From positions 142,677-206,676 of the forward strand of contig CAMAXZ010000003.1 in NCBI GenBank assembly GCA_945862325.1: DNA of 64,000 nt. The letters are read 5' to 3'. The notes below the pieces were generated by a model. It ran no database searches and had not been told where the DNA came from. It saw nothing but the letters and a program-made list of their open reading frames with translations. The position numbers were made by a program, and so were the translations under genes. This DNA is from Klebsiella pneumoniae (lineage in GTDB: Bacteria > Myxococcota_A > UBA796 > SXON01). Of this stretch, positions 33,051 through 41,934 are shown in pieces; position 1 is the first letter of the stretch, and the number at the start of each line of letters is the position of its first letter.

Positions 33051-33320
33051 TTGAAGTACGCTGCTGGTTGCTTCGGCTGTCTCGCGCTGATGTTCTTCGG
33101 CCTGTACCTCTTCATGAGCTTTGGGCTGTCCATCGTGCTCACGGCCATCCCGGCCGACATGGCGGTCGAGCTCGCGCCCATCACCACCGCCGTCAGCGGA
33201 ATCGCCGGCATCGTCAACGCGGTCAGCGGCTCCTGCTGCTGCTTGAGCGCGGTGGCCGCGGTCGTGTTCCTCGCGGTCGGCTCGATGGGCGGAAACTCCG
33301 CTCAGACCGACTTCGAATGA
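33051..33320 (+). CDS. Small membrane protein (89 aa)
   Basis: It starts with TTG at 33051 preceded by CGGAG at good spacing, and overlaps the next gene by 4 bases (ATGA). It has two hydrophobic segments (ALMFFGLYLFMSFGLSIVLT and LSAVAAVVFLAVGSMGG) with four Cys in the loop and second segment. No family is recognised. It is probably co-transcribed with the phosphotransferase gene. Confidence 0.6.
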   Translation: MKYAAGCFGCLALMFFGLYLFMSFGLSIVLTAIPADMAVELAPITTAVSGIAGIVNAVSGSCCCLSAVAAVVFLAVGSMGGNSAQTDFE

Positions 33321-34333
33321 GCGCGGTCCCCGTCCGCGCCTGGTCGGCGCTCACGGGGCTGCCCGTCACGCCGTTCGCCGACGGCGGGCTCATCAACGAC
33401 ACGTACACCGCGGGCGATCCTCCGGTGTACGCCGTTCAGCGTGTCAACGCGCGGGTGTTCGCGCCCACGGTGCACCAGGACATCGACGCGGTCACCCGGC
33501 ACGTCGCGGCCCGGGGCCTCGTCACGCCCCGGCTCGTCCCCACCGACACGGGCGAGCTGTGTCACATCACCCCCGAGGGGGAGATCTGGCGGGTGATGAC
33601 CTGGGTGCCGGGCGTCACCGTGCAACGGGTCGACGGTCCGGCGCGCGCGCGGGAGGCGGGGGCGCTCGTGGCCCGCTTCCACACGGCGGTCGACGACCTC
33701 GATTGGTCCTACCGCCACGTTCGGCCGGGGGCGCACAACACCGTCGCCCACATGGACTCGCTCGAGCGGGCGATGCGGCCGGGGCTCGGCCTCGAAGTGG
33801 CCGACGGCATCCTCGAAGCGTGGCGCACGTGGGCCGGTCGGATGGACCTGCCCGAACGGCACGCCCACGGCGACCTGAAGCTGAGCAACCTCCGTTTCGA
33901 CGCCGACGGGCGCGGCGTGTGCCTCATCGATCTCGACACCCTCGCGCGCCTGTCGCTCGACGTCGAGCTGGGCGACGCCTGGCGGAGCTGGTGCAACCCC
34001 GTCGGCGAGGACTCGGCGGAGCCGTGGTTCGACCTCGATGTCTTCGAGGCTTCCGCGTCCGGTTATCTCTCGGTGCGCGCCATCACCGACGAGGAGGCGG
34101 AGGCCCTGGTGTCGGGGATCGAGCGCATCTGCCTCGAGCTCGCGAGCCGCTTCTGCCGCGACGTGTGGGAGAACCGATACTTCGGGTGGAACCCCAAGTT
34201 CGGCTCGCGCGCCGCGCACAACCTGCATCGCGCGCGCGGGCAGCTCGCCCTCGCGGTGTCGCTCCGGAGCCGCGCGGCCGAGGCGCAGCGCCGCCTCGCT
34301 TCGGCGCGGGCGGGTGCACCGCCGGTCGGATAG
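33317..34333 (+). CDS. Kinase-like phosphotransferase (APH/choline-kinase fold)
   Basis: The catalytic loop HGDLKLSNLRFDADGRG and the metal-binding LIDLDTL are those of the APH/choline kinase superfamily. The N-terminus GGLINDTYTAGDPPVYAVQRV is the nucleotide-binding strand set with a weak Lys/Arg equivalent. N-acetylhexosamine 1-kinases (NahK) have a similar layout. The substrate cannot be assigned; resistance to aminoglycosides is not supported. The start overlaps the small membrane gene. Confidence 0.82.
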   Translation: MSAVPVRAWSALTGLPVTPFADGGLINDTYTAGDPPVYAVQRVNARVFAPTVHQDIDAVTRHVAARGLVTPRLVPTDTGELCHITPEGEIWRVMTWVPGVTVQRVDGPARAREAGALVARFHTAVDDLDWSYRHVRPGAHNTVAHMDSLERAMRPGLGLEVADGILEAWRTWAGRMDLPERHAHGDLKLSNLRFDADGRGVCLIDLDTLARLSLDVELGDAWRSWCNPVGEDSAEPWFDLDVFEASASGYLSVRAITDEEAEALVSGIERICLELASRFCRDVWENRYFGWNPKFGSRAAHNLHRARGQLALAVSLRSRAAEAQRRLASARAGAPPVG

Positions 34334-34342
34334 GCTCGTCTC

Positions 34343-35083
34343 GTGCTGACCTTCCTCCTCGCCTCCGGTGTCGCGTTCGCGGCGGATGATCCGCCGCCGC
34401 CGGGGGAGCCGAAGGAGGTCCTCGTCATCCAGGAGGGCTCCGAGGTCCTTCGGCGCCGCGCCGAGCTCTTCCAGAAGCTCGACCAGGTCGGCTACCGCAA
34501 GGGCGTCAGGCGGGGCGAGTGGCAGGTGTTCAACTCGGAGACGCCGTGGGAGCCCCGCGTGCTCGTCCACGACGACGGCTGGGTCGAGCTCAAGCGCGCG
34601 CCCCCTCGCGTTCACCCGCCCGGGCGCAGCTTCTCCGACGAGGGGAGCCCCGCGGAGTACCTGTGGTGCGTGCTCGCGCCGCCGTTCTGCGTGAGCGTGG
34701 GCGGCTGGGTGGTGGGCGAGCGCAAGCTTCAAGGGGCCCGCGCCGAGGTGCTCGACGGGCTGCGCATCGAGGTCGACGCGTTGAACGACGCGGTCGCGCG
34801 GCGAGAGCTGGCGCGGCGCGTCAACACGGAGATCCCCAAGGACCTCGAGCGCGTCTGGGCGCACGCGGACGTCGCGCCGTCCGAGCGCCGGCGCCTCCTC
34901 TTCGTGTATTGGGACACCCGCACCGACACGCCCGAGGGCGAACAGGCGCGCGAGGCCATCCGGGCCTTCCTCATCGGGGTCGTTCAGCAGTCCGCCGAAC
35001 CGTTCACCGCGGAAGAGCTCCGGGGCCTCAACGCGGCCCGCGGCGCGCCCTCGCCGCTCGCGCTCCCGGGGCTCGCTCCATGA
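34343..35083 (+). CDS. Hypothetical exported protein (246 aa)
   Basis: A GTG start gives MLTFLLASGVAFAADDPP, a typical signal peptide with an AxA cleavage site. The mature part begins EVLVIQEGSEVLRRRAELFQ and contains a short hydrophobic stretch LWCVLAPPFCVSVGGWVVG near residues 108-126. Unknown family. It overlaps the MBL-fold gene by 4 bases (ATGA). Confidence 0.7.
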   Translation: MLTFLLASGVAFAADDPPPPGEPKEVLVIQEGSEVLRRRAELFQKLDQVGYRKGVRRGEWQVFNSETPWEPRVLVHDDGWVELKRAPPRVHPPGRSFSDEGSPAEYLWCVLAPPFCVSVGGWVVGERKLQGARAEVLDGLRIEVDALNDAVARRELARRVNTEIPKDLERVWAHADVAPSERRRLLFVYWDTRTDTPEGEQAREAIRAFLIGVVQQSAEPFTAEELRGLNAARGAPSPLALPGLAP

Positions 35084-35781
35084 GCCTCTATTTCCGTCAG
35101 CTCCGCGCCGGCGTCGACTTCGGCGCCACGAACCCCGTCTGCGCCCAGATGGAAAACTTCGTGTACCTGATCGGCGACACCGACACACGCGAGTGTGTCG
35201 TGGTCGACCCGGCCTGGGCGGTCGACGACCTCCTCGATCGCGTGGCGGCCGACGACATGCGGCTCGTCGGCGCCCTCGCGACGCACTACCACCCCGACCA
35301 CGTCGGCGGCACGATGTTCGGGTTCACGGTGGAGGGCGCGTCGCGGCTCGTCGCGCGCAACCCGTGCCCGGTGCACTGCCACGCCAAGGAGGCGGAGGGG
35401 ATCCGGAAGATCACGGGGCTCTCGGCGTCGGACCTGCGCACGCACGAGGACGGCGACGTCCTCACGGTCGGCGGCGTCGAGATCCGCTGGATCCACACCC
35501 CCGGGCACACCCCGGGCAGCTCGTGCTTCCGCGTTCGCGACGGGCTCGTCTCCGGCGACACGGTGTTCCTCCAGGGGTGCGGCCGGGTGGACCTGCCGGG
35601 CGGCGACCCGGACGAGATGTACACCACGCTCACCTCGCGGCTCGCGGCGCTGCCGGACGACCTCACCCTGTGGCCGGGGCACGCCTACGGCGGTGCGCGC
35701 GCGCCCCTGGGCGAGGTGCGTCGGCGCAACCCGTACCTGAACGTTCCGACCCGCGAAGCGTGGCGACGGGCGATGGGCTGA
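35080..35781 (+). CDS. Metallo-beta-lactamase-fold hydrolase (glyoxalase II-like)
   Basis: The metal motif THYHPDHVGG (HxHxDH), IHTPGHTPGS (second His), GDTVFLQGCGR (Asp) and WPGHAYGG (third His) are all present in order over 233 residues, the complete set of a binuclear MBL hydrolase. The short form resembles glyoxalase II or persulfide dioxygenase relatives. The exact thioester substrate is not readable from the sequence. Confidence 0.88.
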   Translation: MSLYFRQLRAGVDFGATNPVCAQMENFVYLIGDTDTRECVVVDPAWAVDDLLDRVAADDMRLVGALATHYHPDHVGGTMFGFTVEGASRLVARNPCPVHCHAKEAEGIRKITGLSASDLRTHEDGDVLTVGGVEIRWIHTPGHTPGSSCFRVRDGLVSGDTVFLQGCGRVDLPGGDPDEMYTTLTSRLAALPDDLTLWPGHAYGGARAPLGEVRRRNPYLNVPTREAWRRAMG

Positions 35782-35800
35782 TCGAGTAGACTCGGGCGCC

Positions 35801-38170
35801 ATGCTGCTCGTCGTCCTCCTCGCCTGCATCAAGAGCCCGCCGGACTCCAAGGCGGACACCGCCCTGACGGGCGAGGCGGTCGACGTCGACGGCGACGGGT
35901 TCTCGACGTCGGAAGGCGATTGCGACGACACCGACGACGAGACGTTCCCCGGGGCCGTCGAGACGTGCGACGGGCGCGACCAGGACTGCGACGACGAGGT
36001 GGACGAAGGGGTCACCTCCTATTGGTACGCCGACGTCGACGGCGACGGCTTCGGCGACGCCGACGCGCCGATCGAGGGGTGCGAGCAGCCGGAGGTCGGC
36101 GCGAGCACGATCGGCACCGACTGCGACGACGCCGCCGCGGACGTGTACCCGGGCGCGACCGAGACCTGCGACGACCGCGACGAAGACTGCGACACCGAGG
36201 TGGACGAGGGGCTCCTCGTCGGATGGTGGCTCGACGTCGACGGCGACGGTTGGGGCGGGGACGACACGTACGGGGAGTCGTGCGAGGCGCCCGCCGGCTC
36301 GGTCGACGTGGGCGAGGACTGCGACGACACACGTCGCGACGTCAGCCCGGACGCGGACGAGGTGTGCGACGAGCTCGACAACAACTGCGACGGCGCGGTG
36401 GACGAGGGGGTCGCCACCACCTGGTACGTGGACGTGGACGGGGACGGGTGGGGGCGTGGGGACCTCAGCCTCGCGGCTTGCGCCCAACCCACCGGATACG
36501 CCGCGGTGGACGGAGATTGCGACGACGCCGACGCGCTGACCAGCCCGGCCGGGGTGGAGGTGTGTGGCGGGGCCGACGAGGACTGCGACGGCGAGGTCGA
36601 CGAGTCGGACGCGGTGGACGCGCCCACCTGGTACGCCGACGGCGACGCGGACGGCTTCGGCGACGGGACGTCCACCACGGCGTCGTGCCTCGCGCCGCCA
36701 GGCACCGCGTCGCGCGCGGACGACTGTGACGACACGAGCGACGCCGTCAACCCGGACGCGCTGGAGCTCTGCAACGACATCGACGACGACTGCGACGGGA
36801 CCAACGACGAGCCCGACGCGGTCGACGCCGGAACCTGGTACATCGACTACGACGACGACGGGTTCGGCAGCGCGCGCTTCGCCGAGGTGTCCTGCGACCC
36901 GCCGACGGGCTACGTGGCGAACGACGACGACTGCGATGACGCGTCGAACGCACGTTTTCCCGGAGGCACCGAGCGGTGCAACGATGTGGACGACGACTGC
37001 GACGGCACGATCGACGAGGCGGACGCCGACGACGCGTCGACCTGGTACGCCGACACCGACACCGACGGATACGGCGACCCCACCGTTACCGACGCCGCGT
37101 GTGACGCCCCCGCGGGCTTCGTGTCCAACGACGACGACTGCGACGACTCCCGCGCGGCCAGCAGCCCCGCCGGCACCGAGCGCTGCAACGGCGCCGACGA
37201 CGACTGCGACGGAACGGTGGACGAAGACGCCGCAGTGGATGTGTCCACATGGTACCGAGACAGCGACGGTGACGGATACGGCGACCCGAGCGTCAGCGAC
37301 GTCGCGTGCGACCTGCCGACGGGGTATGTGTCCAACGACGACGATTGTTCCGATGCATTCGCGTCGCGGTACCCGGGCGCCACGGAGTCCTGCAACCTCG
37401 CCGACGACGACTGCGACGGGCTCGTCGACGACGGTGTGCCGACGAGCACCTGGTACGTCGACGCCGACGGCGACGGGTGGGGCGGGTCCACCACCACGTC
37501 GTCGTGCGCTGCGCCGTCGGGGTACGTGTCCACGGGCGGCGACTGCAACGACCTCTCGACGAGCATCTCGCCGAGCGCGTCGGAGCGCTGCAACGGCGCC
37601 GACGACGACTGCGACGGGACGATCGACGACGGGGTGCTCGGGACCGGCGCGTCGTGCCCCGCCGAAGACTGCGCGGAGATCCTCACCGTGTCGCCGGGCG
37701 CCCCGAGCGGCAGCTACACGCTCGATCGTGGGTCGTACACCTGCGACATGGCGAGCTACGGCGGCGGATGGACCCGCGTGCGTGACGACGCCGTCGTGTA
37801 TGGGACCACGTACGACGGCTCCTACTACAACACCGAGGGGTTCACCTGGGACGAAGTGCTGTTCGACTACGGGAGCGGTAGCGTTTCGGCGCACTGCGCC
37901 TACCCCGGCAGCCTGACGGGGTGTAACAACCTCGGCTTTCAGTTCGGCTCCGAGAGCTGGGGCGTCGCCCAGAGCTGGGGCAGCTCGATCTGCGGGATGT
38001 CCACCACCAGCTACGAGTCGGCGACCTCCTACGTCGGCGGCTATGACTTCGTCATCGCGCGCGCGTCGAGCACGTCGACGATCCGCCTCGGATCGCTCGA
38101 AGGCATCTCCGGCTGCACCACCTCCGACAACTCGGGCACGGCGTACGTGGACATCTACGTGCGGCGCTGA
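35801..38170 (+). CDS. MopE-type metal-binding repeat lipoprotein with fibrinogen-like C-terminal domain
   Basis: The lipoprotein signal MLLVVLLACIKS is followed by eight or more ~50-residue repeats with the core WY-D-D-DG-GD and C-DD-CDG-T/E-DE, the putative Cu/metal-binding motif named after MopE of Methylococcus and common in myxobacteria. The C-terminal domain opens CAEILTVSPGAPSGSYTLD and later CDMASYGGGWTRV, the fibrinogen-like domain start (CDM...GGWT). The protein is likely surface-exposed and may bind Ca or Cu. Its paralog lies 12 bases downstream. Confidence 0.88.
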   Translation: MLLVVLLACIKSPPDSKADTALTGEAVDVDGDGFSTSEGDCDDTDDETFPGAVETCDGRDQDCDDEVDEGVTSYWYADVDGDGFGDADAPIEGCEQPEVGASTIGTDCDDAAADVYPGATETCDDRDEDCDTEVDEGLLVGWWLDVDGDGWGGDDTYGESCEAPAGSVDVGEDCDDTRRDVSPDADEVCDELDNNCDGAVDEGVATTWYVDVDGDGWGRGDLSLAACAQPTGYAAVDGDCDDADALTSPAGVEVCGGADEDCDGEVDESDAVDAPTWYADGDADGFGDGTSTTASCLAPPGTASRADDCDDTSDAVNPDALELCNDIDDDCDGTNDEPDAVDAGTWYIDYDDDGFGSARFAEVSCDPPTGYVANDDDCDDASNARFPGGTERCNDVDDDCDGTIDEADADDASTWYADTDTDGYGDPTVTDAACDAPAGFVSNDDDCDDSRAASSPAGTERCNGADDDCDGTVDEDAAVDVSTWYRDSDGDGYGDPSVSDVACDLPTGYVSNDDDCSDAFASRYPGATESCNLADDDCDGLVDDGVPTSTWYVDADGDGWGGSTTTSSCAAPSGYVSTGGDCNDLSTSISPSASERCNGADDDCDGTIDDGVLGTGASCPAEDCAEILTVSPGAPSGSYTLDRGSYTCDMASYGGGWTRVRDDAVVYGTTYDGSYYNTEGFTWDEVLFDYGSGSVSAHCAYPGSLTGCNNLGFQFGSESWGVAQSWGSSICGMSTTSYESATSYVGGYDFVIARASSTSTIRLGSLEGISGCTTSDNSGTAYVDIYVRR

Positions 38171-38181
38171 GGAGCTCATCA

Positions 38182-40044
38182 ATGGTCACGCTCCTGCTCA
38201 TCGCCCTGCTCGGCTGCCAACAGAGCACGCCCGACGTGAAGGACTCCGGGTCCATCGCCGCGGACGACCGCGACGCGGACGACGACGGATTCTCGCCGTC
38301 CGAAGGCGACTGTGACGACACCGACCCGAGCACCTTCCCGTCCGCGGTCGAGCAGTGCGACGGCGTCGACCAGGACTGTGACGGCGAGATCGACGAGGGA
38401 GTGACGCAGACCTGGTACGGCGACGCCGACCGGGACGGTTACGGCTCGCAGAACGCCACCACGACGGCGTGCGAACAGCCGCCCGACACGTCCGACATCG
38501 GCACCGACTGCGACGATACGACCGCCGAGGTGTACCCGGGCGCGTCGGAGGTGTGTGACGGGCTCGACAACGACTGCAACGAGCTCGTGGACGACGGCGT
38601 GACCGTACGTTGGTTCGTGGACGCCGACGGCGACGGTTGGGGGGACGCGGCGAGCGAGGCCGAAGGGTGCGAGCCGCCGATGGGCGCGGTGGACGTGGCG
38701 GGGGACTGCGACGACACCCGTGTCGACGTGTACCCGGGCAACGTCGAGGCCTGCGACGAGGTCGACAACAACTGCGACGGCGCGGTGGACGAGGGGGTCA
38801 CCGCGACGTTCTGGGTCGACTTCGACGGCGACACCTACGGCGACGCCACGCTCCCGCTCGAAGCCTGCACCCAGCCGACGGGCTACGCCGCGCGGCCAGA
38901 CGACTGCGACGACGGGGCGGACGCGGTGAACCCGGGCGCGTCGGAGCGCTGCAACGGCGAGGACGACGACTGCGACGGCACCGTGGACGAGCCGGACGCC
39001 ACGGACTCCATCACGTGGTACGAAGACGCCGACACCGACGGATACGGCGGCCGAGTGACGATGTCCTCGTGCGAGCAGCCCGACGGATACGTGGCGTCGT
39101 CGAGCGACTGCGACGACACGAACGACGCGATCAGCCCCGCGGCCGCGGAGCGCTGCAACGCGGTCGACGACGACTGCGACGGCACCACCGACGAGGACGA
39201 CGCTGTGGACGCCACGACGTGGTACCTCGACTTCGACGCGGACGGGTACGGCAGCAGCCGACTCACCGACGTCTCCTGCGCCGCGCGTTCCGGCTACGTC
39301 GCGGCCTCGACCGACTGCGACGACACCGACGCGTCGATCAACCCCGCCGCCACCGAGACGTGTGACGACGTGGACGAAGACTGCGACGGCACCGCCGACG
39401 ACGGCGTCACGACGTACACATGGTACCGAGACGCCGACGGCGACACGTACGGCACCTCCTCGTCGCCGACGGTGGACTGCGCCGCGCCGAGCGGCACCGT
39501 GAGCCGCGCCGGGGACTGCAACGACGGTTCGTCCTCGATCTCACCGTCTGCGACCGAGGTCTGCAACGGCGTCGACGACGACTGCGACGGCACCATCGAC
39601 AACGGCACTGCGGACACCGACGGCGACGGGGTGTGCGACGCGATCGACGCCGAGACGTGTGACGGCATGGACAACGACGGCGACGGGTCCGCTGACGAGT
39701 CCCTCACGTGCACCTACCAGATCACCCGCTCCGACCTGTCCAGCGGCCTGTGTGTCGACGACGACCTCATCATCTCCCTCGACGGGGTCAACATCCTCTA
39801 CGATTGGGACGGCGGCTCCAACTGTCATGCGGCGCTCACGTTCACCGCGACCCCCGGCCAGACGTTGCGCCTCGCCGCGTACGACACCTACGGCGTCTGT
39901 CGCACGATGGACGACGTGTACATCGTCAATGTGGCCGGCGGCGTCGGGCAGCGCTTGACGACGGGGTACACCACCACGTGCGGGCACGGTGCGAGCACGA
40001 CCGCGTTCTGGTCACGTACGGTGACGGTGCCGGGGGAGTTCTGA
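38182..40044 (+). CDS. MopE-type metal-binding repeat lipoprotein, different C-terminal domain
   Basis: The lipoprotein signal MVTLLLIALLGCQQS is followed by six clear repeats of the same MopE type. The C-terminal region (SLTCTYQITRSDLSSGLCVD through the end) is a beta-rich domain with no similarity to the fibrinogen-like domain of the upstream paralog. GAGGAG precedes the ATG. The pair appears to keep a common metal-binding stalk while changing the terminal adhesin-like domain. Confidence 0.86.
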   Translation: MVTLLLIALLGCQQSTPDVKDSGSIAADDRDADDDGFSPSEGDCDDTDPSTFPSAVEQCDGVDQDCDGEIDEGVTQTWYGDADRDGYGSQNATTTACEQPPDTSDIGTDCDDTTAEVYPGASEVCDGLDNDCNELVDDGVTVRWFVDADGDGWGDAASEAEGCEPPMGAVDVAGDCDDTRVDVYPGNVEACDEVDNNCDGAVDEGVTATFWVDFDGDTYGDATLPLEACTQPTGYAARPDDCDDGADAVNPGASERCNGEDDDCDGTVDEPDATDSITWYEDADTDGYGGRVTMSSCEQPDGYVASSSDCDDTNDAISPAAAERCNAVDDDCDGTTDEDDAVDATTWYLDFDADGYGSSRLTDVSCAARSGYVAASTDCDDTDASINPAATETCDDVDEDCDGTADDGVTTYTWYRDADGDTYGTSSSPTVDCAAPSGTVSRAGDCNDGSSSISPSATEVCNGVDDDCDGTIDNGTADTDGDGVCDAIDAETCDGMDNDGDGSADESLTCTYQITRSDLSSGLCVDDDLIISLDGVNILYDWDGGSNCHAALTFTATPGQTLRLAAYDTYGVCRTMDDVYIVNVAGGVGQRLTTGYTTTCGHGASTTAFWSRTVTVPGEF

Positions 40045-40054
40045 GCGGCGCGTC

Positions 40055-41014
40055 TCAGCCCTCCCGCCACTTGTGCCACCGGGTGTCCACGGCGTGGTCC
40101 GGGAAGAGCGGGTGGTCGTCGATCGCGTTTCGCAGGCGGCAATGCAGGAGCCAGGCGCCGTACTCCGCCGGGTTCGCGCGGATGTGGCCTTCGGCGAAGG
40201 AGAGCACCGCCTCCGCCGCGTCGGCGCGGCTCGGGTCGATCGGCGCGCCGACGATGCACCGCGCGGGGCCATCGGCCGGGACGGTGTTGAAGCACGGAAC
40301 GAGCATGGCCCCGGTCGACGCGGCCAGGCGGAAGGCGCCCGGGTTCAGCAGCGCGGTGCGGCCGAGGAACGTGTAGGGACGCCACTTGTTGCCGATGCGC
40401 CCGTCGAAGGCGATGCCGACGAGCTCGTTGCGTGCCAGGGTGCGATACAGCTCACGTGTCGGGGCTTCGAGGGTGAGGAACGTGGCGCCGGTGCGATCCT
40501 CGTCGGACTCCCGCGCGCGTCGCACCGCCTCGCGCCACGGGTTGTGCCCGAGGAGCTCGGGGTGGGCCTCGGCCACGTCCTTTGGGGGCAGCCCGCGTGC
40601 GGCGTATTGCGTGTATCGATACCCGTGTTGCACCAGCCACGCGAGCATGAGCATCACGGCGCCGGCGTGCGGGTACACCCATACGACGCCACGACCGCGC
40701 GCCAGGGCGGCGTCGAGGTGCTCACGGCCTTCGAGCTGGACGAAGTGGCCGAGGGTGGCGCGGTCGAGCCGGCCGAGGGCGAGCTCGTCGACCGCGACGC
40801 GGAGCTGCGCGCGCCACGCGGCGTCGACCGCCGCGGGGAGGCCCGAGCGGCGGTACTCGTCCACGAGCAGGCCGCGGGACGCCCCGCGCCGCAGCGGCGT
40901 GAGCGCGCCGAGGCGACGGAGGTCGGCGAAGCGCCGCGGGCGTCGGGGGTCGAGGGACTGCCGGAGGCCGACGTAGACCGCCCAACGGGCAAAATCGCCA
41001 GGGGAGGGGATCAT
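40055..41014 (-). CDS. LpxL/HtrB-like lysophospholipid acyltransferase
   Basis: The 319-residue product shows GRGVVWVYPHAGAVML (a His with spacing H-x4 acid variant), LVGIAFDGRIGNKWRPYTFL and the later TGAMLVPCF, which resemble the LpxL/LpxM acyltransferase fold of lipid A synthesis. It starts at ATG 41014, overlapping the hcrB stop by 4 bases. The typical H-x4-D/E motif is not exact, so the function may be phospholipid or other lipid acylation. The coupling to hcrCAB is odd. Confidence 0.72.
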   Translation of the reverse strand: MIPSPGDFARWAVYVGLRQSLDPRRPRRFADLRRLGALTPLRRGASRGLLVDEYRRSGLPAAVDAAWRAQLRVAVDELALGRLDRATLGHFVQLEGREHLDAALARGRGVVWVYPHAGAVMLMLAWLVQHGYRYTQYAARGLPPKDVAEAHPELLGHNPWREAVRRARESDEDRTGATFLTLEAPTRELYRTLARNELVGIAFDGRIGNKWRPYTFLGRTALLNPGAFRLAASTGAMLVPCFNTVPADGPARCIVGAPIDPSRADAAEAVLSFAEGHIRANPAEYGAWLLHCRLRNAIDDHPLFPDHAVDTRWHKWREG

Positions 41015-41934
41015 CCCGTGAGGGACGCGAGGGCGCGGCGCACCTCGATGCGCACCATCTTGCGCCGGTAGTGCGCCGGAAGGACGTGGGTGCCCAGCGG
41101 GAGCGCCGCCTTGAACGCCGCCTCGACGAGTCCTTCGGGGTCGCCCGCGGCGACCTCGACCGGACGGCTGCCCACCGCCGACACCACGGCACGCCAACCT
41201 TCGGGGTCGCGGCGCGCGGCGACGAGCAGCCAGCCGTAGTCGATCGCTGCGCGGGACCTCGACTTCCTGGCGACGACCGTCTCGGGGTGCGGCGGGAGCA
41301 TCACCCGGGTGAGCACCTCCCCGCGGGCCAGAGCGAGCGGCGCCGCGCCGTCGTCTCGATACAGCTCGGCGACGGGCAACACACGCCGGCCGCTGGGCCC
41401 CGCGAGCTCGACGGAAGCGCCGTAGAGCCAGAGGGGCGGCACGGTGTCGGCGGAGTGCACCGCGTAGCAGCCGCGGCCCTTCGGCGCGACGTGACACACC
41501 GTGCCGTCCTTCTTCAAGCAGTACCCGATGCTGGTGCGCCAGCCCTCGGGCTGGTTGTAATACAGGCATCGCGTGTCGAGCAGCAGGTTGCCGCCGAGGG
41601 TGCCCATGGCCTGGATCGTCGGCGTGCCGACCGTGGCGCAGGCGGCGGCGAGCGCCCCCCAACGCGCGCGCACCACGGGCAGCCGCGACACCTCGCGCAA
41701 GGTGACGGCGGCGCCAAGGGACAGCCCGCCGTCGGGCGTGACCGACACATCACGGAGCTCGGCGAGACGGCTCAGGGACACGAGGGTCGTCGGGGCGAAC
41801 AGCCGGTGCTTCACGGAGGGGAGGAGGTCGGTCCCGCCCGCCACGGGCATGGCTCCGGGCTGGGCGAGCGCGCGCACCGCGGCGTCGACGTCCGACGGGC
41901 GCTCCCAGTCGAAACGCGGAAAGGGGAGCATCAT
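41011..41934 (-). CDS. hcrB: 4-hydroxybenzoyl-CoA reductase beta-like FAD subunit
   Basis: The 307-residue FAD-binding subunit of the xanthine oxidase family has PVAGGTDLLPSVKHR and TLGGNLLLDTRCLYYNQPE. In the segment after TLGGN there are cysteines at C-L-Y-Y, GYC, TVC and GC. This matches the loop that binds an extra [4Fe-4S] cluster in the beta subunit of 4-hydroxybenzoyl-CoA reductase and is absent in xanthine dehydrogenases. Gene order hcrC-hcrA-hcrB is as in Thauera. Confidence 0.8.
   Translation of the reverse strand: MMLPFPRFDWERPSDVDAAVRALAQPGAMPVAGGTDLLPSVKHRLFAPTTLVSLSRLAELRDVSVTPDGGLSLGAAVTLREVSRLPVVRARWGALAAACATVGTPTIQAMGTLGGNLLLDTRCLYYNQPEGWRTSIGYCLKKDGTVCHVAPKGRGCYAVHSADTVPPLWLYGASVELAGPSGRRVLPVAELYRDDGAAPLALARGEVLTRVMLPPHPETVVARKSRSRAAIDYGWLLVAARRDPEGWRAVVSAVGSRPVEVAAGDPEGLVEAAFKAALPLGTHVLPAHYRRKMVRIEVRRALASLTG

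Noticed and set aside
33317..34333. Aminoglycoside resistance gene
   Set aside because: The catalytic loop is that of the wider APH/choline kinase fold; nothing specific for aminoglycosides, and the closest layout is sugar kinase-like.
35663..38182. Long open frame on the minus strand opposite the first MopE-repeat gene
   Set aside because: It is the antisense of regular GAC/GGC-rich codons; its product is repetitive Val/Arg/Gly text with no domain, and the plus strand has a lipoprotein signal and clear repeats.
36000..39700. CRISPR-like repeat pattern
   Set aside because: The periodicity is from coding MopE repeats with diverged DNA; there are no constant repeats with unique spacers and no cas genes.
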